Shown: in pieces, positions 1 through 7,017 of the stretch
Position numbering within the stretch: position 1 is the first letter of the stretch
How the letters are laid out: the number at the start of each line of letters is the position of its first letter
NCBI GenBank assembly: GCA_964389025.1
Contig: CAYMCQ010000096.1
Location: 1-13,730, forward strand
Direction: 5' to 3'
DNA from: CAYMCQ01 sp964389025
Lineage (GTDB): Bacteria > Verrucomicrobiota > Verrucomicrobiia > Limisphaerales > CAYMCQ01
Length of the DNA stretch: 13,730 nt
Notes under the pieces: generated by a model
The model's input: only the letters and a program-made list of their open reading frames with translations
What the model was told of the DNA's origin: nothing
Database searches by the model: none
Translations under genes and position numbers: made by a program

Positions 1-133
1 TGAAGTGGGGAACTACATCAAGAACAACGCGTATCCGACCTGCCCGGCCAGCGGCACCTACACCATCAACGCGGTGAACACCGACCCGACATGCAGCCTG
101 AGCGCAAGCGGCCACGTGTTGCCCGCTCCGTAA
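1..133 (+). CDS. C-terminal end of a type IV prepilin-like / type II secretion pseudopilin-like protein (partial)
   Basis: The gene is cut by the left edge. The frame starting at base 2 gives 43 residues and stops with TAA at 131-133. The visible tail has two cysteines in the pattern P-T-C-P, then a G-T-Y-T-I-N segment, then D-P-T-C-S, and ends G-H-V-L-P-A-P. Short major-pilin or pseudopilin-like proteins of Verrucomicrobiota and related phyla often end this way: the cysteines could close a disulfide loop, and GHVLP is a common last motif. The diagnostic N-terminal methylated helix is outside the window, so the assignment rests on the tail alone. A strong terminator follows 18 nt after the stop, so this is the last gene of its transcript and is probably unrelated to the ABC genes downstream. 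Confidence 0.6.
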   Translation, partial: EVGNYIKNNAYPTCPASGTYTINAVNTDPTCSLSASGHVLPAP

Positions 134-151
134 TCCAATCTGTTTCCTTGC

Positions 152-182
152 AAGCCCGAGGCATAATGCCTCGGGCTTTTTG
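152..182 (+). terminator. Rho-independent terminator after the prepilin-like gene
   Basis: A perfect 13-bp inverted repeat (AAGCCCGAGGCAT at 152-164 and ATGCCTCGGGCTT at 166-178, one base between) runs into five T residues at 177-181. The outer GC-rich stem with a small CATAATG loop and a following U-run is a classic intrinsic terminator. It ends the prepilin transcript and insulates the ABC transporter operon that starts at 250. The arms begin with AA and end with TT, but there is no long A-run on the left, so it is probably mainly one-directional. Confidence 0.9.
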
Positions 183-249
183 TTGAACGCAAGCAAACGA
201 CTTAAATTCGCTCGCCAAAAATGCAGATGCGCTTGTAGCTTTTGGAAAA

Positions 250-990
250 ATGAACCCAATCCTCAAAACCGAAAACCTGCGGGTCGAATACGGCGGCGAG
301 AACCGCAAAGTTGCGTTGAAAGGGTTGAGTTTGAGTGTTCATCCGGGCGAAGTGTTTGGGTTTCTCGGCCCGAACGGAGCCGGGAAAACGACAACCATGA
401 ATGTTCTTCTCGGATTCGTGAACCCAACCGCAGGCGACGCCTATCTTTTCGAAGTCAACGTCCGCAAGCCTGTCGCCCGACAACGAATCGGCTACCTTCC
501 CGAACTGACTTACTACTACAAATTCCTGACCGCCGAGGAGCTTCTACGCTTCTACGCGAAAATTTTCAAAATTCCGGCGGGCGAAGCCGAGCGCCGCATT
601 GATTTTGTCTTGAAACTCGTTGAACTGGAGCACGCGCGAAAACGCCAGATCAAGACTTATTCCAAAGGGATGCAGCAACGCGTCGGCCTTGCACAGGCGT
701 TGATCAATAATCCCGACCTGTTGATTCTCGACGAGCCGACGAGCGGCCTCGACCCGATTGGCCGTATGAAAGTGCGTGAGATCATCCAGCGCCTCAAGAA
801 CGAGGGCAAGACCGTCTTCTTTTCCTCGCACGAACTCGGTGAGGTCGAAACCGTTTGCGACCGCGTCGCGATTTTGAACGAGGGCGAACTCAAGGTCGAA
901 GGCCGTGTCAGCGACTTGATTCAAAAATATCAAACCAACCTCGAACAAATTTTCCTGCGCATCATCGGATACGAACCTGTCGCAGCATGA
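250..990 (+). CDS. ABC transporter ATP-binding protein (ABC-2 exporter type)
   Basis: This 246-residue ATPase drives the membrane permease encoded directly after it. Walker A is GPNGAGKTTT at about residues 40-49, the signature is YSKGMQQR at 137-144, Walker B is LLILDE at 157-162, the D-loop is SGLDP at 165-169 and the switch histidine is H194 in SSHELGE. The Q-loop position reads GYLPE, a common variant in ABC-2 exporters. A single nucleotide-binding domain of this length fits the family of one-ATPase, one-permease ABC-2 systems (CcmA/NatA-like). The ATG at 250 has GGA about seven bases upstream and puts the first strand at the normal place. The stop overlaps the permease start by 4 nt (ATGA), so the two are translationally coupled. 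The substrate cannot be read from the sequence. Confidence 0.93.
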   Translation: MNPILKTENLRVEYGGENRKVALKGLSLSVHPGEVFGFLGPNGAGKTTTMNVLLGFVNPTAGDAYLFEVNVRKPVARQRIGYLPELTYYYKFLTAEELLRFYAKIFKIPAGEAERRIDFVLKLVELEHARKRQIKTYSKGMQQRVGLAQALINNPDLLILDEPTSGLDPIGRMKVREIIQRLKNEGKTVFFSSHELGEVETVCDRVAILNEGELKVEGRVSDLIQKYQTNLEQIFLRIIGYEPVAA

Positions 991-1763
991 ATGTCATACT
1001 CGCCATCGCCGGAGTCGTCATCAAGGAACTTTATCGCCGGAAGGATTTTTACGTTCTCTTCGTTCTCACCGCGCTCATCACTTTGCTCATGGGTTCGGCG
1101 AACTTTTTTCATGACGATAAAATCATCCGCTACCTGAAGGAAATCTGCCTGCTGTTGATTTGGATTTCCGTGCTCGTCATCGCCATCACGACCGCGGCGA
1201 GGCAGATTCCCGCCGAAAAGGAGGCGCGGACGATTTTTCCGCTGCTCGCCAAACCGGTCACGCGCGGACAAGTCGTCGTTGGAAAATTTGCCGGCTGCTG
1301 GTTTGCCTGCGGACTGGCGCTGGTTGTTTTTTATCTGTTCCTCGCCGTTATCAGCGGTGCAAAAGAACACTCGTGGCCCTTGCTCAATTATTTTCAGGCG
1401 GCGTGGCTGCAATGGATGATGCTCGGCGTCGTGATCGCGCTTGCGCTGGCCGGCTCGGTTGTTTTCGCCGCGCCATCTTCAAATTCAACAATTTGTTTCG
1501 TCGTCGTTGCCGGCATCATGTTTCTCGGCAGACATTTGCACCTCGTCGCCGTTCAACAAGGCGAACCTGTCAGTTCCCTTCTTTCCGCGATTTATTTTTT
1601 GATGCCGCACCTCGAATGGTTTGACGTGCGCGACCTCATCATTCACGGCAGGAGCCTGGTCGCGTGGCCGGCGTTCGCGCTGGCAAGTCTTTACGCCGCC
1701 GCATACGCCGCGCTTTTCCTGTTTGCCGCGTGGATTTTGTTTCGCCGAAAACCGTTGAATTGA
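987..1763 (+). CDS. ABC-2 type transporter permease
   Basis: This 258-residue integral membrane protein is the partner of the preceding ATPase. It has about six hydrophobic segments (roughly residues 22-40, 53-72, 104-125, 143-163, 167-185 and 228-252). A cytoplasmic stretch after the second segment reads ARQIPAEKEARTIFPLLAKPVTR, shortened here to its key parts ARQIPAEKEART and LLAKPVTR. This E-rich loop followed by PLLAKPV is typical of NosY-like ABC-2 permeases and probably contacts the ATPase. I take the ATG at 987 because it overlaps the ATPase stop by 4 nt and gives the expected cytoplasmic N-terminus MNVILAIAGVVIKELYRRKDF; an in-frame upstream start at 855 lies inside the ATPase gene. 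Export direction is inferred from the family, and the cargo is unknown. Confidence 0.88.
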   Translation: MNVILAIAGVVIKELYRRKDFYVLFVLTALITLLMGSANFFHDDKIIRYLKEICLLLIWISVLVIAITTAARQIPAEKEARTIFPLLAKPVTRGQVVVGKFAGCWFACGLALVVFYLFLAVISGAKEHSWPLLNYFQAAWLQWMMLGVVIALALAGSVVFAAPSSNSTICFVVVAGIMFLGRHLHLVAVQQGEPVSSLLSAIYFLMPHLEWFDVRDLIIHGRSLVAWPAFALASLYAAAYAALFLFAAWILFRRKPLN

Positions 1764-2662
1764 AAACCTCGTCGCCAAAACTTCTTTTGCTGTTGCTGCT
1801 GACGATCTGTTTCACGCTGGCAACGGTCCTGCAACAATTGGCCGTGACCTGGAGCGCGAGCCGCGGTCACGAGGACAACTTGCTGGCCATCGTGCTCGGC
1901 GATGCGCGGCGGATGTTTGCCAGCCAGTTCTTGACGGAGGCGGACGTTTATTTTCACAGCGGTTATTACCCGTCCGTCTTCGATGAAGCGCAAGCGCAGC
2001 GGAAAAACCACCTTGCCGCAAGCGCAAGCCTGCCTGAACACGACCACGAGGCGCCTGGACACGACCACGAACACTGCAACGCAGACGAAATCAGTTTTCT
2101 CGACAAGCGCCCGAACGATTGGATTGAAAAATTCGGCAGAAATTTCTTTGTGGCCGAGCACACGGAACTTTCCGGCGGCGACACGCGCGAACTGCTTCCG
2201 TGGTTGCGGCTTTCTGCGGAACTTGATCCCACGAACCCCTTGACCTACACGATGGGCGCTTATTTGCTGCGCCAGCACATCCACAAACCACAAGAAGCGC
2301 TGGAGTTTTTGCGCGAGGGACTTCGCGCCAATACGAACAGCTTCGAGATTCTTTATGAGCTTGGACGGCTCTTCGACGAGGATTTTCACGACACTCGACG
2401 CGCGGAAAACCTGTGGGAAAAGGCGCTCGAGAAGTGGGAGGCAACCGAAGGCAGGAGTCCCGAACCGGATGTCACAACGTATCGTGAAGCGCTGACGCAT
2501 CTGGCGACTTCTAAAGAAAAATCTGGCAGGATCGCCGAAGCCATCAGTTATCTTTCCCGTGTTAAAAAACTTTCACCGGATCCCGCGGCGATCCAAAAAC
2601 GAATTGACGAACTTCAGCAGAAATCCGCGGTGCCTTCGAATGCGCCGGGGCAGAATCGTTGA
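1760..2662 (+). CDS. Membrane-anchored TPR-like protein with His-rich linker, ABC-operon partner
   Basis: I do not recognise a named family. From a TTG start at 1760, which overlaps the permease stop by 4 nt (TTGA), the product is 300 residues. It begins MKTSSPK followed by seven leucines and a hydrophobic stretch to about residue 29, which looks like a signal anchor with the rest outside the cytoplasm. Residues 94-106 are rich in His, Asp and Glu (HDHE, GHDHEHC), a composition that could bind metal. From about 150 to 275 the sequence is helical with TPR-like features: NPLTYTMGAYLL, PQEALEFLREGLRANTNSFEILYELGRLF, and a last repeat AEAISYLSRVKKLSPD (key parts only). A GTG at 1730 is an alternative start that would add ten residues. 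The overlap with the ABC genes suggests a joint role, perhaps as an accessory scaffold. That is inference. Confidence 0.72.
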   Translation: MKTSSPKLLLLLLLTICFTLATVLQQLAVTWSASRGHEDNLLAIVLGDARRMFASQFLTEADVYFHSGYYPSVFDEAQAQRKNHLAASASLPEHDHEAPGHDHEHCNADEISFLDKRPNDWIEKFGRNFFVAEHTELSGGDTRELLPWLRLSAELDPTNPLTYTMGAYLLRQHIHKPQEALEFLREGLRANTNSFEILYELGRLFDEDFHDTRRAENLWEKALEKWEATEGRSPEPDVTTYREALTHLATSKEKSGRIAEAISYLSRVKKLSPDPAAIQKRIDELQQKSAVPSNAPGQNR

Positions 2663-2715
2663 TTCACGCGACATTGCGGTTGTTTTTCATCCGCCAGCCA
2701 GTTTAACTACGGTGC

Positions 2716-3378
2716 ATGCAATGCCGCCGTTCAAAAATCAAACGCGTCACTAAGGAGACGCGCGTCGAAATCAGTCTCAACATTGACGGCTCAGGCAAGT
2801 CCGCGATCAAGACGGGCATTCCTTTTTTCGATCACATGCTGACGCTCTTCGCGAAACACGCCGTCGTGGATTTGCGCCTCAAAGCCATCGGCGATCTGGA
2901 AGTGGACGCACATCACACCGTCGAAGATTGCGGCATCGCGCTCGGCCAGGCATTTGCAAAGGCGCTAGGCGACAAAAAAGGAATCCGCCGCTATGGCTCT
3001 GGCTTCCATCCGAAAAATCCGTTCACCGGCGAAGCCTACGTTCCGATGGACGAATGCCTCGCGCGTTGTGTCATTGATTTTGGTGGTCGGTCGCATTTGA
3101 TCTGGCGCGGGCTGGACAATTCTGCTTACAAGCGGCTTTCCTTCGCAGAAAAAAAACAGGATTCATCCACGGCATTTCGGTTCGGACTCGCGCGGGAATT
3201 TTTCCAGGCCTTCGCAAATGAAGCCCGTTGCAATCTGCACATGGAGCTGCTTTATGGCAATGAACCGCACCACATTGTCGAGGCCGTTTTCAAGGCGTTC
3301 GCGAAGGCGGTTGACGCTGCCTGCCGGCGCGATCCGCGCATTTCAGGCCGGCTTCCCAGCACCAAAGGCAGGCTGTAA
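2716..3378 (+). CDS. hisB: Imidazoleglycerol-phosphate dehydratase (with two insertions)
   Basis: HisB removes water from imidazole glycerol phosphate to give imidazole acetol phosphate in histidine biosynthesis; it is cytoplasmic and binds two Mn ions. The family landmarks are present: IPFFDHMLTLFAKHA at about 35-49, DAHHTVEDCGIALGQ at 64-78, VPMDECLARCVIDFGGR at 109-125, EPHHIVEAVFKAFAKA at 183-198 and the ending PSTKGRL. The putative metal-binding His/Glu pairs H66-H67-E70 and H185-H186-E189 are intact. It is a stand-alone dehydratase without the phosphatase domain of E. coli HisB. At 220 residues it is about 20 longer than usual because of two internal insertions (residues ~95-106 and ~132-152). 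The ATG at 2716 gives MQCRRSKIKRVTKET, matching the normal N-terminal strand. No Shine-Dalgarno is seen. A weak promoter (TTGTTT, 16 nt, TTTAAC ending at 2707) would give a very short leader. No other his gene is nearby. Confidence 0.93.
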   Translation: MQCRRSKIKRVTKETRVEISLNIDGSGKSAIKTGIPFFDHMLTLFAKHAVVDLRLKAIGDLEVDAHHTVEDCGIALGQAFAKALGDKKGIRRYGSGFHPKNPFTGEAYVPMDECLARCVIDFGGRSHLIWRGLDNSAYKRLSFAEKKQDSSTAFRFGLAREFFQAFANEARCNLHMELLYGNEPHHIVEAVFKAFAKAVDAACRRDPRISGRLPSTKGRL

Positions 3379-3405
3379 CGGGGTTGAATAGCACCCCGTC
3401 TTTTG
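3378..3405 (+). terminator. Probable intrinsic terminator directly after hisB
   Basis: ACGGGGT at 3378-3384 pairs perfectly with ACCCCGT at 3393-3399 across an 8-nt loop, followed by CTTTTG. The stem begins on the last base of the hisB stop codon. The T-run is short (four), so termination may be partial. The hairpin sits between hisB and the sigma factor gene and argues that the two are separate transcription units or only partly coupled. It also occupies the TTG at 3384 that could otherwise be read as an early start of the sigma factor gene. Confidence 0.55.
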
Positions 3406-3416
3406 CCGTCGAAAAC

Positions 3417-4019
3417 ATGACGACCGAGCCAAATCCCACCTCGGCTGACGATCAGAAGCTCGTTAAGTCGGCAAAGGGTGGAGACATGGCGGCGTATGAA
3501 GAACTGGTCGCGCGGCATCGCGACAAAATTTTCGCGCGGGCTTACAGCATGGTTCGGAATGAAGAAGATGCGATTGATCTTTCACAGGAAGCGTGGGTGA
3601 AAGCGTGGCAGCGGTTGAAACAGTTTCAGGGCGAGTCCAGTTTCGCAACCTGGATCACCCGGATCACGATCAACCTTTGCCTCGACCATTTGCGAAAGCA
3701 AAAACGCCAGCGCACCGAGTCCATCGAAATGCTGGATGAAGAATCCGGCGGCGTCGAGCGGCGGATGCCGGTTGTGACCGTGAATCCAACGGAGCGGCTC
3801 GAGCGCGGCGAGTTGCGGAAACGAATTGATGAGGCGCTCGGCCAGTTGTCGGAAGCGCACCGGACAGTTTTGGTGCTGCATGAATTTGAAGAGATGGAAT
3901 ACAAGGAAATTGCAAAGACGATGGGCTGCTCGATTGGCACGGTGATGTCGCGGCTGTTTTATGCGCGGCGAAAAATGGCGGCGCTCTTGGCCGGCCTGAA
4001 AAAAGAAGACGAAACGTGA
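3417..4019 (+). CDS. ECF-type RNA polymerase sigma factor (sigma-70 family, RpoE-like)
   Basis: This 200-residue protein directs RNA polymerase to a specific promoter set. Region 2 spans about residues 26-95, with the core-binding segment NEEDAIDLSQEAWVKAW and the -10 recognition helix FATWITRITINLCLDHLRK. After an acidic linker, region 4 covers about 132-186 with the helix-turn-helix YKEIAKTMGCSIGTVMSRLFYAR. There is no region 1 or 3, so it is an ECF (group 4) factor. I chose the ATG at 3417; a TTG at 3384 would add eleven residues but lies inside the hairpin after hisB. The stop overlaps the next gene by 4 nt (GTGA), the usual arrangement of an ECF factor with its anti-sigma, so its activity is probably controlled by release from that membrane protein. 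The target promoter and signal are unknown. Confidence 0.93.
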   Translation: MTTEPNPTSADDQKLVKSAKGGDMAAYEELVARHRDKIFARAYSMVRNEEDAIDLSQEAWVKAWQRLKQFQGESSFATWITRITINLCLDHLRKQKRQRTESIEMLDEESGGVERRMPVVTVNPTERLERGELRKRIDEALGQLSEAHRTVLVLHEFEEMEYKEIAKTMGCSIGTVMSRLFYARRKMAALLAGLKKEDET

Positions 4020-4543
4020 ACGGAGAATTTCAACTGAAATTGCAGGCGCATCTCGATGGCGAGCTTTCCGCCAAGGAAGCTCGCGAAATCGAGACGCGGC
4101 TTGCCTCGGACAACGAAGCTAAGGCGCTGTTAGGTGAATTGCAAAACACGCGCGCCGCATTTTTAATGTTCGGGCAGGAACTCAAGCTGCCTGAGTCCCG
4201 CGAATTTTTCTGGTCGAAGATTCAGCGCGAGATTTGTGCGTTTGAAAATAAGCCGCTACGCGATACAGCCGGACCAACTTGGTTCGCCGCCGCGTTTCTT
4301 CGCCGGATTGCAATTCCTGTCGGCGCTTTTGCAGCAATTGCTTTGGCCGCGATTTTCACAGTCAACCAGACCGGTATGTTTTCCACCAAGTCACCGGATT
4401 TGAACGGCGTTGAAATCGCCATGACCGACGATTCCGAGGCGGTCACTTTCACCGACCACTCTGCGGACACGACCGTCGTCTGGCTTTCCTATCCTGCCGA
4501 AAAAGGATTTACGGAAACCGACTCGCAAGATACTTTCCAGTAG
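4016..4543 (+). CDS. Membrane anti-sigma factor-like protein lacking the zinc motif
   Basis: The 175-residue product starts with GTG at 4016, overlapping the sigma factor stop by 4 nt. The N-terminal cytoplasmic part reads LKLQAHLDGELSAKEAREIE, which resembles the start of anti-sigma domains (helix with LDGELS), followed by LASDNEAKALLGELQNTRAAF. The usual zinc motif HxxxCxxC is absent: the only cysteine is C73. A single transmembrane helix is predicted at about residues 97-116 (IAIPVGAFAAIALAAIFTV). The remaining ~60 residues would lie outside the cytoplasm and include TTVVWLSYPAEKGF near the C-terminus. Gene order and topology make it the likely inhibitor and sensor for the adjacent ECF factor. 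The family assignment depends partly on context, so moderate confidence is suitable. Confidence 0.75.
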   Translation: MNGEFQLKLQAHLDGELSAKEAREIETRLASDNEAKALLGELQNTRAAFLMFGQELKLPESREFFWSKIQREICAFENKPLRDTAGPTWFAAAFLRRIAIPVGAFAAIALAAIFTVNQTGMFSTKSPDLNGVEIAMTDDSEAVTFTDHSADTTVVWLSYPAEKGFTETDSQDTFQ

Positions 4544-5002
4544 ATGAGCATCAAATTGACTTCGCGCTTCCACTTGCTCCCTGCTGTCCTGGCAATGCTG
4601 GTTTTCGCCGGCGTTTCCGTCGCCGTCGCCGCTGACATGAAACTAGGAGCCCAGCTCGTATGGGGAACCGATGACGCGCGGGCTTCCGATCCGAAATTAA
4701 AGCCGGTGGATCCTGAACTGGAAAAGAAACTCAAAAATTCTTTCAAATGGAAATACTACTTTGAAGTCAGTCGCAACCAGATTTCTGTGCCGCTAAACGC
4801 CGAGAAAAAAGAGGCAATGAGCAAGCAATGTGAAATCGCCATTAGAAATCTCGGCGGCGATAAGGTCGAGGTGCAATTGTTCGGAAAAGGAAAACTCGTC
4901 GAGAAAAGGACTCAATCACTTGCCAAAGGCAAATGCCTGATCATTGGTGGCAACGCTGAAAACACGACTTCGTGGTTCGTCGTTCTCAAGCAGACCGATT
5001 AG
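4544..5002 (+). CDS. Small secreted protein of unknown function, third gene of the ECF operon
   Basis: I do not recognise a characterised family. The ATG at 4544 directly abuts the preceding TAG stop, so it is co-transcribed and probably translationally coupled with the anti-sigma gene. The 152-residue product has a clear signal peptide: a basic start, a hydrophobic core LLPAVLAMLVFAGVSVAVA, and a likely signal peptidase I site after about residue 29-30 (AVA-A-DMK). The mature part has a charged segment DPKLKPVDPELEKKLKNSF, then KWKYYFEVSRNQISVPLN, then beta-rich alternation (KVEVQLFGKGKLVEKRTQSL and CLIIGGNAENTTSWFVVLKQ, key parts). Two cysteines at about 96 and 131 could pair outside the cytoplasm. 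Its position suggests it is either part of the signalling route to the sigma factor or a product that is made when the sigma factor is active. Confidence 0.72.
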   Translation: MSIKLTSRFHLLPAVLAMLVFAGVSVAVAADMKLGAQLVWGTDDARASDPKLKPVDPELEKKLKNSFKWKYYFEVSRNQISVPLNAEKKEAMSKQCEIAIRNLGGDKVEVQLFGKGKLVEKRTQSLAKGKCLIIGGNAENTTSWFVVLKQTD

Positions 5003-5015
5003 CTTTACTGCCGGA

Positions 5016-5050
5016 CAAAAAAAGCCCCGCGCTTTCACGCGGGGCTTTGT
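5016..5050. terminator. Bidirectional terminator between convergent operons
   Basis: AAAGCCCCGCG at 5021-5031 pairs perfectly with CGCGGGGCTTT at 5038-5048 around the loop CTTTCA. On the + strand the stem ends in TTT. On the - strand the seven A residues at 5017-5023 become a T7 run directly after the stem, so the hairpin is a better terminator for the - strand operon ending at 5064. It lies between the stop of the secreted-protein gene (5002) and the stop of the RNase E/G gene, so it can end both transcripts. Confidence 0.88.
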
Positions 5051-5063
5051 GCTTCAAAAACGT

Positions 5064-7013
5064 TTACGACTCCTGCACCACGCTCGCCAGTTCCTCGTTG
5101 TTCGCCACGTTCACGATCTTGAACGCCTCGGCGTGCAGCGCGGCGTCCGCGCGGAACGAAAGCTTTCCGAAATAGCGCTTCTCCATTTCGATGAGATGCT
5201 TTTCGTCCTCGGTGCGCAAACGGTCGAGCACGCTCGGATGGACGACGATGCGGAGTTGGAAGTCTGATTCGTCGCGCGGGCGTTTCTTGAGGATTTCGCT
5301 GAGCTTGCGCTGAATTTCCACGCTCATCGTCAGCGCGCTTTTCACTATGCCGCGGCCTTTGCAATAGGGGCAGTCGTCATAGACCGCCGCATGAAAGCTC
5401 TCGGAGTGGCGCTGGCGTGTCATTTCCATGAGGCCGAGCTGCGAGATGGGCAGAATGTGCGTCTTGGCCTTGTCCCGGCGCAATCCTTCCTTCATCCGCT
5501 GATAAACATTCCGCTGGTCGCGTGGATGTTTCATGTCAATGAAGTCGAGCACGATGAGTCCGCCCATGTTGCGGAGGCGCAACTGCCGGCAAATCTCGTC
5601 GGCGGCTTCGAGGTTCACTTTGAGAATCGCAGATTCCTGGTCGCGACCGCCTTTGTGACGGCCTGTGTTCACGTCAATGGCAACAAGCGCTTCCGTTTCG
5701 TCAACAACGATGTATCCGCCGCTCCGCAAATTGACCTGGCGCGAGAAGGCGTTCTCCAATTGCTTGCTGATGTTGAACCGGTCAAAGATCGCTTGTGACT
5801 CACTGTAAAGTTTCACCTTGCCAGCGGAGCGCGAAGATATCTTCGTGATCATGTCACGCATCCGCTCGTAGGCTTTCTGGTTGTCCACGACGATGCGCTC
5901 GACGTCTTCCGTCAAAAAGTCGCGCACGGTGCGCTCGATCAAATCCGGTTCCTCGAAAACGCATGTCGCAAGCGGCTGACTCTTGATCCGTTCCTGGACC
6001 TTTTTCCATTCATCAAGCAGCAGCGCGATATCGCGAACGAAATAGCGCGTCTGCTGGCCTTCGCCCGCCGTGCGCATGATGACACCCATGCCGTCGGGAA
6101 TGGACAGACCGCGAAGGATTTTTTTCAGGCGCTGGCGTTCCTGCTGGTTCTCGATCTTGCGCGAGATGCCGCTCTGGTCGGAGTTCGGCAACAGCACGAG
6201 ATAGCGCCCGGGCAAAACAATGTTCGTCGTCACACGCGGGCCTTTCGTGCCGATGGGGCCTTTCGTGACCTGCACGATGATGTCGCTGCCTGGCGGATAA
6301 ACGCGCGGGATGTCGCGTTGCGTGATGCGCGGGCGGTCGCGCCGTCGGCCTTCGCGCTCGACGATTTCCACGCCGCTGTCGAACTGGTTCGGAACGATGT
6401 CCCAATAATGCAGAAACGCGTTCTTCTCGAAACCGATGTCCACGAACGCAGCCTTCAATCCATCTTCAAGATTGCGCACTTTGCCTTTGAAAATGCTGCC
6501 GACAAGCCGCTCCTCGCTCGTGCGCTCGATGGTGAATTCCTCGAGCCGGTTTTCCTCCATCACCGCCACGCGCGTCTCCAAAGATTCGGCGTTGATGATG
6601 ATTTCCTTGTGGCTTTCCTTCGTTTTGTGGACGAGGCGCTGGACTTTTTTAATGACCTTCTCGGCAACATTGCGGAATTTCTCCACGATGCCCTGTGACG
6701 GCGCGGAAACCGGCACCGGCTCGAATGGCTTTTCAGGTTCAATGGGCGCGGTTGGCGCGGTCGGTTCTTTTTCGTCCGCCGTGATTTTTTGCGGCAAACC
6801 CTCCGGCGGCAAACCCGCCGCGATGTTTTCCGCGCGCTCGATTTCCTGCGCGTGGCGGCGGTCATAGACTTTTTCCTGCCCGCCGCTTTCGCTGGCAACT
6901 TCCGCGCGCGCTTCAGTGGCTTCGCGGTCCTGCTGTTGTTGACGGCCCAGCCCGCCGCTTGGCCGGAATCTCATGCCGCCGCGGCGTCGCCGCGAAAAAC
7001 TTCTGTCGCTCAT
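5064..7013 (-). CDS. rng: Ribonuclease E/G family endoribonuclease with long N-terminal disordered extension
   Basis: RNase E/G cuts single-stranded AU-rich RNA and takes part in mRNA decay and rRNA or tRNA maturation. The 649 residues begin with about 140 low-complexity residues: an Arg-rich start, Gln-rich and Glu-rich parts, then a Pro/Glu stretch and a basic helix. The catalytic core follows: an S1 domain at about 170-265 (SIFKGKVRNLEDGLKAAFVDIG), the 5'-monophosphate pocket RTAGEG with R314-T315, the DNase I-like domain with Mg-binding D447 (LVAIDVNTGR) and D490 (LIVLDFIDM), then the zinc-link CPYC at 548-551. All residues known to be needed in E. coli RNase E appear conserved. There is no long C-terminal scaffold as in E. 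coli RNase E. It is the last gene of the mre operon, 4 nt after rodA, with AAAGGG 13 nt before the ATG. E. coli also places rng (cafA) downstream of mreBCD. The choice between symbols rne and rng is arbitrary here. Confidence 0.93.
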   Translation of the reverse strand: MSDRSFSRRRRGGMRFRPSGGLGRQQQQDREATEARAEVASESGGQEKVYDRRHAQEIERAENIAAGLPPEGLPQKITADEKEPTAPTAPIEPEKPFEPVPVSAPSQGIVEKFRNVAEKVIKKVQRLVHKTKESHKEIIINAESLETRVAVMEENRLEEFTIERTSEERLVGSIFKGKVRNLEDGLKAAFVDIGFEKNAFLHYWDIVPNQFDSGVEIVEREGRRRDRPRITQRDIPRVYPPGSDIIVQVTKGPIGTKGPRVTTNIVLPGRYLVLLPNSDQSGISRKIENQQERQRLKKILRGLSIPDGMGVIMRTAGEGQQTRYFVRDIALLLDEWKKVQERIKSQPLATCVFEEPDLIERTVRDFLTEDVERIVVDNQKAYERMRDMITKISSRSAGKVKLYSESQAIFDRFNISKQLENAFSRQVNLRSGGYIVVDETEALVAIDVNTGRHKGGRDQESAILKVNLEAADEICRQLRLRNMGGLIVLDFIDMKHPRDQRNVYQRMKEGLRRDKAKTHILPISQLGLMEMTRQRHSESFHAAVYDDCPYCKGRGIVKSALTMSVEIQRKLSEILKKRPRDESDFQLRIVVHPSVLDRLRTEDEKHLIEMEKRYFGKLSFRADAALHAEAFKIVNVANNEELASVVQES

Positions 7014-7017
7014 AATT

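Noticed and set aside
1691..2500. 269-residue open frame on the - strand
   Set aside because: Antisense to the permease and TPR genes, whose overlap structure and motifs are convincing. The translation shows no recognisable family.
3384..3416. TTG start that would lengthen the ECF sigma factor by 11 residues
   Set aside because: The TTG lies in the stem of the hairpin after hisB, and the added residues have no counterpart in ECF factors. The ATG at 3417 is preferred.
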